Origin: Citrobacter sp. On2M | GTDB lineage: Bacteria; Pseudomonadota; Gammaproteobacteria; Enterobacterales; Enterobacteriaceae | Reading direction: 5' to 3' | Length of the DNA: 64,000 bases | Assembly: GCF_018035235.1 (NCBI RefSeq) | Contig: NZ_WPCV01000002.1 | Coordinates: 62,001 to 126,000 of the forward strand | Notes under the pieces: generated by a model | Database searches by the model: none | What the model was told of the DNA's origin: nothing | The model's input: the letters and a program-made list of their open reading frames with translations, nothing else | Translations under genes and position numbers: made by a program | In this document: one piece after another, positions 56,041 through 64,000 of the stretch | Layout: every line of letters starts with the position of its first letter | How positions within the stretch are numbered: position 1 is the first letter of the stretch

Positions 56041-56377
56041 GTGAACCTTCTTTTTCAAGCTGCCAATGATTTGACTAAACACACAGGATATATGTGATTT
56101 CGATTGTTTCTCGACCGACGATTATCCCCTGCATCGGTCTGATACTCGAGATCATATGCTGGTTCAGGATTTCTACCGTAATCTGGATCACTTAAAGCGT
56201 GGAATTTACCCCTTATTTATTATTCTGTGAAATGGATCACCCCTTTGTGATTAACCCTAAATATTAGTGTACAAGCCGCTTGAAATTTTGCTAACCACCA
56301 CAATATCAAACCGATGCGAGTCACATAATTTTCGTACAGGCGTTGAAAAAAACGACTGTTATTAACAGGAGATCCCC
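56041..56377. other. aspA-fxsA divergent control region
   Basis: About 340 bases holding both promoters. Besides the CRP-like site no other feature could be assigned with confidence. Confidence 0.5.
56226..56241. promoter_or_regulatory. CRP-like site in the aspA-fxsA region
   Basis: TGTGA-AATGGA-TCACC matches TGTGA-N6-TCACA with one mismatch. It lies 186 bases before the aspA start. CRP control of aspA is known from E. coli. Confidence 0.6.
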
Positions 56378-56857
56378 TTGCGCTGGATACCACTAATTGC
56401 CATTTTTCTCTATGTTTACATAGAGATATCCATTTTTATTCAGGTCGCCCATGTATTTGGTGTCCTGATGACGCTGATTTTGGTTATTTTTACGTCGGTT
56501 ATCGGTATGTCACTGGTTCGTAACCAGGGATTTAAGAACTTTTTACTGATGCAACAAAAAATGGCGGCTGGTGAAAGTCCGGCTGCAGAAATGATCAAAA
56601 GCGTGTCGCTGATTATCGCTGGTTTGCTGTTGGTGCTGCCCGGCTTTTTCACCGATTTCCTCGGTCTTCTCCTTTTATTACCTCCGGTGCAAAAACATCT
56701 GACGATGAAACTGCTGCCGTATTTACGTTTTTCGCGGATGCCGGGTGGCGGTTTTAGCGCTGGAACCGGTGGCGGTGAGACCTTCGACGGTGAATTTCAG
56801 CGTAAAGACGATGAGCGCAACCGTCTTGATCATAAAGACGACGATCGTCGAGACTGA
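56378..56857 (+). CDS. fxsA: FxsA membrane protein, 159 aa
   Basis: Starts at TTG 56378 with AGGAG 6 bases upstream; no ATG fits. Three hydrophobic spans (residues about 2-20, 25-45, 75-100) and a charged, Gly-rich C-terminus ending DDDRRD. Matches E. coli FxsA, named for suppressing F exclusion of phage T7. Family length about 158 aa. Confidence 0.93.
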   Translation: MRWIPLIAIFLYVYIEISIFIQVAHVFGVLMTLILVIFTSVIGMSLVRNQGFKNFLLMQQKMAAGESPAAEMIKSVSLIIAGLLLVLPGFFTDFLGLLLLLPPVQKHLTMKLLPYLRFSRMPGGGFSAGTGGGETFDGEFQRKDDERNRLDHKDDDRRD

Positions 56858-56866
56858 CCCCGCAGG

Positions 56867-56892
56867 CCCGGTAAGTACTACCGGGCTTTTTT
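56867..56892 (+). terminator. fxsA terminator, convergent with yjeH
   Basis: CCCGGTA, AGTAC loop, TACCGGG, then CTTTTTT, directly after fxsA. Confidence 0.88.
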
Positions 56893-56897
56893 ATTGC

Positions 56898-58145
56898 TTA
56901 TTTGGCCTCAGCCATTTTCCGACTCGGTAAAAACAGCCACAGCCCAGCCAGCATAATCAGGGCGTACAGGCTCTTCCAGCCAACCATCGTCAGTAGCAGT
57001 AGACACAGCAGACCGCCAATGACTGCCAGTGCGCGGTAATGCCCTTTCAGTAATCGACATCCCGCCAGCATGCACAGCAGGTAAATCATAATAAAAATGC
57101 CGTTGGCATAGACGATTAACGCATCGAGATTGATTTGCAGCATATAGATGCACAAGGTACTCACCACGCAGCAGCCCAATACGGCGTTTAGCGCATTGCG
57201 TGGAAGGTGACGGGGAGACAGACGTGCCAGATGACTCTCCGGTTTATACTGTGCTTGCGACCAGACCAGCCGGGCGAAGCTTTGAATATAAATGTTAAGG
57301 CTGGCAAAACAGGCCAGATAACCAATGATGCAGGCGACCCACAGTGCCTGTACGCCAAACAGCTGCACGACGATCTCTGGCAGTGATGCCGCTGCCGCCA
57401 TCTGTTCGCCGTAGGCGCCAAAATGAAGCACGACGACGGTGCATGCCCAATAAACAGAGCCCGCCAGCAGCAGACCTATCATTAGCGCGCGCGGGAAATC
57501 CCGCTCAGGATTTTTGAATTCAGACGCCAGATGAGCAAAGGCTTCAAGGCCAACAAAACACCAGAACATCACCGACAGCGCGGCGAATAGCCCGGGTAGT
57601 TCAATATCGCTAATCGCAGGGAAGGGGATTTCGCCAGGTTTCAGATCGCCCGCCCACCAGATAGCGACAATGAGGGCAACAATCAGTCCGGCAATGACCG
57701 TTTGCAGATTCGCGCTGGAGCTTGCGCCGCGAGAGCCGATATACCAAACCAATCCCAGCGTACCGAGTTCCGCCAACAGCAGTTGCTCGTCATGCCAGCC
57801 AAACATCGCCTGACCAAATCCGGCGGCGATGTGTAATGCCGCGGGCAAGCCGACGGGAATCACCGACAAAAACAGCCATCCGGTGACGCGCTCCAGGCGT
57901 GAGCCAAAGGCCATGCCGACAAAATGCGCTACGCCGCCCGCGCTGGGAAAATGGCGACCCAGTATGGCAAAGACAATCGCCACGGGAAAAACTAAAACAA
58001 TCAGCACCGGCCAGGCCCACAAACTGTTGTTGCCGGCCACCAGCGCAGCCAGTGCAGGGACGGCGAAAACGCCTGTACCTAACAATGATGTCGACAACAG
58101 GCCAACGCCCTGAGCCAGTCCCAGCTCTTGTTTCAGTCCGCTCAT
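56898..58145 (-). CDS. yjeH: L-methionine/branched-chain amino acid exporter YjeH, 415 aa
   Basis: APC-superfamily transporter with about 12 spans, opening MSGLKQELGLAQGVGLLSTS and containing LLGTGVFAVPALAALVAGNN, as in E. coli YjeH (418 aa), which exports methionine and branched-chain amino acids. Divergent from groS. The C-terminus is charged and ends MAEAK. Confidence 0.94.
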   Translation of the reverse strand: MSGLKQELGLAQGVGLLSTSLLGTGVFAVPALAALVAGNNSLWAWPVLIVLVFPVAIVFAILGRHFPSAGGVAHFVGMAFGSRLERVTGWLFLSVIPVGLPAALHIAAGFGQAMFGWHDEQLLLAELGTLGLVWYIGSRGASSSANLQTVIAGLIVALIVAIWWAGDLKPGEIPFPAISDIELPGLFAALSVMFWCFVGLEAFAHLASEFKNPERDFPRALMIGLLLAGSVYWACTVVVLHFGAYGEQMAAAASLPEIVVQLFGVQALWVACIIGYLACFASLNIYIQSFARLVWSQAQYKPESHLARLSPRHLPRNALNAVLGCCVVSTLCIYMLQINLDALIVYANGIFIMIYLLCMLAGCRLLKGHYRALAVIGGLLCLLLLTMVGWKSLYALIMLAGLWLFLPSRKMAEAK

Positions 58146-58245
58146 AAGTTGTTATCCGGTTATGCCCAATGACGGGCTACAGCGCAGATTTTTGATGGTA
58201 TCACAATCGGATTTGCTTATGACGACGCGGCTGAAATCGTTATGA

Positions 58246-58713
<468 letters not shown>

Positions 58714-58744
58714 TCCGCGAACGACACTGAACATACGAATTTAA

Positions 58745-60403
<1,659 letters not shown>

Positions 60404-60433
60404 TCATGTTGTTCTGAATCTCTCAGAATTGAG

Positions 60434-60466
60434 AAACCCCTGGGCAGAAATGTCCGGGGGTTTTTC
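60434..60466 (+). terminator. groEL operon terminator
   Basis: AACCCCTGGGCAG, loop AAATG, TCCGGGGGTT, then TTTC. Lies 30 bases past groL. Confidence 0.9.
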
Positions 60467-60537
60467 TTTTGGTCATCTTTTTAGTATATGATTCAGCTAC
60501 GGACATAACGTCCAGCTAATTGATTATGGGGAATGAC

Positions 60538-60891
60538 ATGCACGTGAAATATTTAGCAGGGATCGTTGGTGCCGCGCTACTGATGGCGGGTTGTAGCTCC
60601 AGCAACGAACTGAGTTCTGCCGGACAAAGCGTACGCTTTGTCGAAGACAAGCCTGGCGCAGAGTGTCAACTGATTGGCACTGCAACCGGCAAACAAAGTA
60701 ACTGGCTTTCTGGCCAGCACGGCGAAGAGGGTGGTTCAATGCGTGGTGCCGCAAACGATCTGCGTAACCAGGCCGCAGCAATGGGTGGTAACGTGATTTA
60801 TGGCGTCAGCAGCCCATCACAAGGAATGCTTTCCAGCTTTGTTCCTACTGCCAGTGAGATGACTGGCCAGGTTTATAAGTGCCCTAATTGA
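60538..60891 (+). CDS. yjeI: YjeI lipoprotein, 117 aa
   Basis: Lipobox LLMAGCSS with the modified Cys at residue 19; otherwise very close to E. coli YjeI (DUF4156 family, 117 aa): GAECQLIGTATGKQSNWLSG and GGSMRGAANDLRNQAAAMGG. GGGGAA lies before the ATG at 60538; a start 18 bases earlier is less likely. Function unknown. Confidence 0.94.
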   Translation: MHVKYLAGIVGAALLMAGCSSSNELSSAGQSVRFVEDKPGAECQLIGTATGKQSNWLSGQHGEEGGSMRGAANDLRNQAAAMGGNVIYGVSSPSQGMLSSFVPTASEMTGQVYKCPN

Positions 60892-61040
60892 TTACACTTC
60901 ATCCTGCCTCCTTGTTGGCTGCGCTATGAAACCCCAGTCACATAGCTATCTATGCTCCTGGGGATCTCTTTGCTTGCCGCCGTGATGCAGATTGAATGAT
61001 TTTGCGTAATGAAAAGCACTTACCAAATTCGCTTGGTCAT

Positions 61041-61070
61041 AGGCCTGATAAGCGCAACGCCATCAGGCAT
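61041..61070. repeat. REP-like palindrome
   Basis: GGCCTGATAAGCG, CAACGC, CATCAGGC fits the enterobacterial repetitive extragenic palindrome between the yjeI and yjeJ 3' ends. Confidence 0.65.
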
Positions 61071-61926
61071 TCTGAACTTTTTGCGCAGACTGGACGCGTA
61101 AATGATGTAGTGCGCGCAAGCATTGATCCTGAGTGAGCTTTTGCGCCTTATCACTCGTCAACGTTCTGACAAATACCTGACAGGGTACGCCCGCTATTTT
61201 TTTCAGCCGAGGGCTGAAATCGAGAAGACGACGAGTAATGGCTTCGGCTTCTTTGCTGCCGGAAAGGGCGCGAGTTTTTACTACCGATCCACAGAACTGG
61301 ACTTTCCCTTTTTCATCCTTATAACGATAGATAATCGCCAGATAATGATTAAACAGGTTATGCTTCCATTCTGGTTGTGTATAAGAGTCGTATTCAAGAT
61401 TGTCGTTTTGCTGGCAATCAACATCATACAGCGGCAGAAAATCCAGTAGTGATGTAATTCGTAGCGCCAACTCCCGCATGCCTGCATTATTTATTGCATG
61501 AATAATTGCATGGACCAGCACTTGAATCTGTAATTCATTAACCCGTAGTTCGTGCGTTTTTCCGTCATGCAACGTCAGAGAAAATGTTAAGTTTTCCCCT
61601 TTATTATTCACTAACATGAGCGAATTTATGCGAAAGTTAATATCCGCGTTCCTTAACTCATCTTCCTGAATTAAAGGGATATTTTCGTGCATTTTTTTGC
61701 TGGCTTTGTCACGTTCTTTTTCATATTGCAAACGAGCGTCTTCGCTAAGCTGGTGCTTTGTATAGAGTCTGCTCTCGAGCGCGATAAGCAGATCTCTTAG
61801 TCCAAGCGGAGAGAGAAAAAATAACGACTCTTTATTTCTTGGTTCTTTAATCTTCAATGCCAAAGCAACAAATTCATTCTTCTGACGAATAACACCGGTA
61901 TTAATACCTTTAATACTGATAGTCAT
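61063..61926 (-). CDS. yjeJ: Uncharacterised protein YjeJ, 287 aa
   Basis: Resembles E. coli YjeJ along its length: ISIKGINTGVIRQKNEFVAL, FLSPLGLRDLLIALESRLYT, RITSLLDFLPLYDVDCQ and PCQVFVRTL. No known domain. The ATG at 61926 follows GGAGAACC; the TTG just before it is rejected. Family function unknown. Confidence 0.9.
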   Translation of the reverse strand: MTISIKGINTGVIRQKNEFVALALKIKEPRNKESLFFLSPLGLRDLLIALESRLYTKHQLSEDARLQYEKERDKASKKMHENIPLIQEDELRNADINFRINSLMLVNNKGENLTFSLTLHDGKTHELRVNELQIQVLVHAIIHAINNAGMRELALRITSLLDFLPLYDVDCQQNDNLEYDSYTQPEWKHNLFNHYLAIIYRYKDEKGKVQFCGSVVKTRALSGSKEAEAITRRLLDFSPRLKKIAGVPCQVFVRTLTSDKAQKLTQDQCLRALHHLRVQSAQKVQNA

Positions 61927-62080
61927 CAAAGGTTCTCCCTAACCATATATTTATTAAAAATCTAGATTTGACCTGATTTATATGTTTTGCAAATAATAAA
62001 TTGCGCGCCGCGAGTTAAAATAGCACATATTAAAAGTGCGACTCCACCTACAGGGATAGTAAATAATCGCGATCGATAGC

Positions 62081-62102
62081 GAGTGTCCGAAATCGGACAC
62101 TC
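62081..62102. other. Perfect 10-bp palindrome near the epmB 3' end
   Basis: GAGTGTCCGA, AA, TCGGACACTC. Too symmetrical to be chance. No T-run follows on either strand, so an operator or an attenuator-like element are both possible. Confidence 0.5.
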
Positions 62103-62110
62103 AATAATGA

Positions 62111-63139
62111 CTATTGTTGGCGTAACTGCAGATCCAACGGTGTTTTACTTGGTTCTCCACCAATTTCACGTGCCAGTTTAGGGACCATATAGCCGGAAAC
62201 CAGTGTCAGCAGCTCACGCATAATACGACGCGCTTCATCGTCGCTGACCATAAAGTGGGCGGCACCCTGCACTTTATCCAGTACGTGCAGGTAATAGGGC
62301 ATCACACCGGCATCAAACAGCGCGTTACTCAGGTTGGCCAGCGTTTGTGCGTTATCGTTCACGTCACGCAGCAGTACGCTTTGGTTGAGAAGCGTGACGC
62401 CTGCAGCACGCAGTCTGACCATCGCCTGGCGAAATGTCTCATCGACCTCATTCGCGTGGTTAATGTGATTGACCAGCAGAATTTGCAGGGAAGAGTGCGC
62501 AAAACGTTCAATCAGTCCTTCAGTAATACGTGCTGGGATAACAATCGGCAAACGGCTGTGAATACGCAGACGCTTAATATGCGGGATGTCTTCCAGTTGC
62601 GTGAGCAGCCAGTCCAGTTCATGGTCTTTAGCCATTAACGGATCGCCACCGGAGAAGATAATCTCATCCAGCTCAGGATGTGCGCTAATGTAGTCCAGAG
62701 CGACCTGCCAGTTGCGCTTATTGCCCTGGTTTTCAGCGTACGGGAAGTGTCGACGGAAACAATAACGACAATTTACTGCACAGCCACCTTTAACCAACAG
62801 CAGCGCACGGTTGCGATATTTATGCAGCAGACCGGGAACCACGCTGTGCTGTTCCTCCAGTGGATCGGTGGAGTAGCCAGGTGCAGAAACGAACTCTTCC
62901 TGAGAAGTCAGTACCTGACGCAGAAGAGGATCGTCTGGATTGCCTTTTTCCATGCGGGCAATAAACGCACGTGGTACGCGCAGGGTGAAAAGCCGTCTCG
63001 CGTCACGTCCGGCCAACAGTTTTTCATCTGCGTCTATATTCAAAAGATGCAGAAGTTCATCAGGATCGGTCACAACATCGGCAAGTTGCGATAACCAATC
63101 TTCTCTGGATGGGGTATTTAGGGTTACAATATGCGCCAT
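62111..63139 (-). CDS. epmB: EF-P-(R)-beta-lysylation protein EpmB, 342 aa
   Basis: Radical-SAM lysine 2,3-aminomutase. The CxxxCxxC cluster motif is visible as CAVNCRYCFRRHF near residue 120, followed by SGGDPLMAKD. Makes (R)-beta-lysine that EpmA attaches to EF-P. The 342-residue length equals E. coli. Divergent from efp by 41 bases, its target. Confidence 0.97.
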   Translation of the reverse strand: MAHIVTLNTPSREDWLSQLADVVTDPDELLHLLNIDADEKLLAGRDARRLFTLRVPRAFIARMEKGNPDDPLLRQVLTSQEEFVSAPGYSTDPLEEQHSVVPGLLHKYRNRALLLVKGGCAVNCRYCFRRHFPYAENQGNKRNWQVALDYISAHPELDEIIFSGGDPLMAKDHELDWLLTQLEDIPHIKRLRIHSRLPIVIPARITEGLIERFAHSSLQILLVNHINHANEVDETFRQAMVRLRAAGVTLLNQSVLLRDVNDNAQTLANLSNALFDAGVMPYYLHVLDKVQGAAHFMVSDDEARRIMRELLTLVSGYMVPKLAREIGGEPSKTPLDLQLRQQ

Positions 63140-63180
63140 TTTGTGGCTTAGCTACCAGTTAACAATTTTCAGAGGGCCTT

Positions 63181-63747
63181 ATGGCAACGTACTATAGCAA
63201 CGATTTTCGTGCTGGTCTTAAAATCATGTTGGACGGCGAACCTTATGCGGTTGAAGCCAGCGAATTCGTTAAACCAGGTAAAGGCCAGGCATTTGCGCGC
63301 GTTAAGCTGCGTCGCCTGCTGACCGGTACTCGTGTAGAGAAAACCTTCAAGTCTACTGACTCCGCTGAAGGCGCAGACGTAGCTGACATGAACCTGACCT
63401 TCCTGTATAGCGACGGTGAGTTCTGGCACTTTATGAATAACACCACTTTCGAACAGCTGGCTGCAGACGAGAAAGCGGTAGGCGATAACGCCAAATGGCT
63501 ACTGGACCAGGCTGAATGCATCGTGACCCTGTGGAACGGTCAGCCGATCTCCGTGACTCCGCCGAACTTCGTTGAGCTGGAAGTTGTTGAAACCGACCCA
63601 GGTCTGAAAGGTGATACCGCAGGTACTGGCGGCAAACCGGCTACCTTGTCCACCGGCGCAGTCGTTAAAGTTCCGCTGTTCGTACAGATCGGCGAAGTGA
63701 TCAAAGTGGATACTCGCTCAGGCGAATACGTTTCTCGCGTAAAATAA
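63181..63747 (+). CDS. efp: Elongation factor P, 188 aa
   Basis: Relieves ribosome stalling at polyproline. Modified Lys34 is in [13 protein letters not shown]. Three-domain length 188 as in E. coli. Divergent from epmB. Confidence 0.98.
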   Translation: MATYYSNDFRAGLKIMLDGEPYAVEASEFVKPGKGQAFARVKLRRLLTGTRVEKTFKSTDSAEGADVADMNLTFLYSDGEFWHFMNNTTFEQLAADEKAVGDNAKWLLDQAECIVTLWNGQPISVTPPNFVELEVVETDPGLKGDTAGTGGKPATLSTGAVVKVPLFVQIGEVIKVDTRSGEYVSRVK

Positions 63748-63765
63748 GATATCTCATTGATTATA

Positions 63766-63793
63766 TGGCGCAGGTTACTGCGCCATACTTTTT
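63766..63793 (+). terminator. efp terminator
   Basis: TGGCGCAG, loop GTTA, CTGCGCCA, then TACTTTTT. Confidence 0.85.
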
Positions 63794-63804
63794 CCAGGGC
63801 AGGA

Positions 63805-63939
63805 ATGATGAAACGTCTTCTCGGTCTTGTAATGCTCATTTCTTTCACCTGCACCTTGTTGACGGGTTGTAATACCGCGCGCGGCTTTGGTGAAGACATC
63901 AAACATCTTGGCAGTTCAATCTCTCACGCCGCCAGCTAA
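63805..63939 (+). CDS. ecnA: Entericidin A lipoprotein, 44 aa
   Basis: Small lipoprotein: hydrophobic leader, lipobox LLTGC, then NTARGFGEDIKHLGSSIS. Matches E. coli EcnA, the antidote to entericidin B, which lies past the window end. AGGGCAGGA precedes the ATG at 63805. Confidence 0.92.
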   Translation: MMKRLLGLVMLISFTCTLLTGCNTARGFGEDIKHLGSSISHAAS

Positions 63940-64000
63940 TCCTCTCTCATAGTCTTAAAAATGGTTGTTTATCCATCATCCTTGCGGATCTTGTCTATTA
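63940..64000. other. Window end, upstream of expected ecnB
   Basis: Sixty bases of intergenic DNA; no gene start visible. Confidence 0.5.

Overview
The window looks like a chromosome of the Escherichia/Salmonella/Citrobacter group. The right end (about 50.2-64 kb) is core chromosome in the usual enterobacterial order: pheU tRNA, yjdC, dsbD, cutA, dcuA, aspA, fxsA, yjeH, groS-groL, yjeI, yjeJ, epmB, efp, ecnA. The proteins are close to E. coli and Salmonella versions but not identical. Citrobacter is my best guess, by inference only.

Positions 1 to about 50.18 kb are the end of a large genomic island or integrative element lying against the 3' end of pheU. Its tyrosine recombinase (48.9-50.0 kb), a TraI-type relaxase-like protein, a UvrD-type helicase, a umuDC-like operon with a perfect LexA box, and an ArdC/methyltransferase-like protein recall SPI-7-type elements, which also use a tRNA-Phe gene next to dsbD. 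The far end of the island lies left of the window.

Layout of the island: 0-5.4 kb, mobile-element backbone genes separated by unusual structured leaders; 5.4-9.6 kb, a small exported protein, umuDC-like genes, an alpha/beta hydrolase and a methyltransferase; 10.4-18.4 kb, a GC-rich RTX/type I secretion locus (membrane protein, 1391-residue RTX protein, HlyB- and HlyD-like exporters, no TolC); 18.8-24.2 kb, a mixed strip with a YebB-like protein, a LuxR-type regulator, topAI-yjhQ with a decayed yjhP, a VOC pseudogene and a dienelactone-hydrolase-like gene; 24.5-27.5 kb, an ANR-like regulator, two convergent AraC-family regulators and an IagB-like lytic transglycosylase; 27.8-42.0 kb, a complete AT-rich Tad/Flp pilus operon; 42-50 kb, decayed regulators, orphan genes and the integration module.

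The most notable content is the Tad operon. Between tadD and tadV it carries an MglA/CvnD-like Ras-type GTPase flanked by two Roadblock/LC7 proteins, plus an unrecognised duplicated-repeat protein, and it ends with a third Roadblock domain fused to a CZB zinc-binding sensor domain. This suggests a pilus machine with its own GTPase switch and chemosensory input. A decayed copy of the CZB tail, followed by a terminator, sits at 19.4 kb, near the left edge of the regulatory and pilus region. The lytic transglycosylase next to the pilus operon has its signal peptide thrown out of frame by a single base at a run of seven A/T, a candidate on/off switch.
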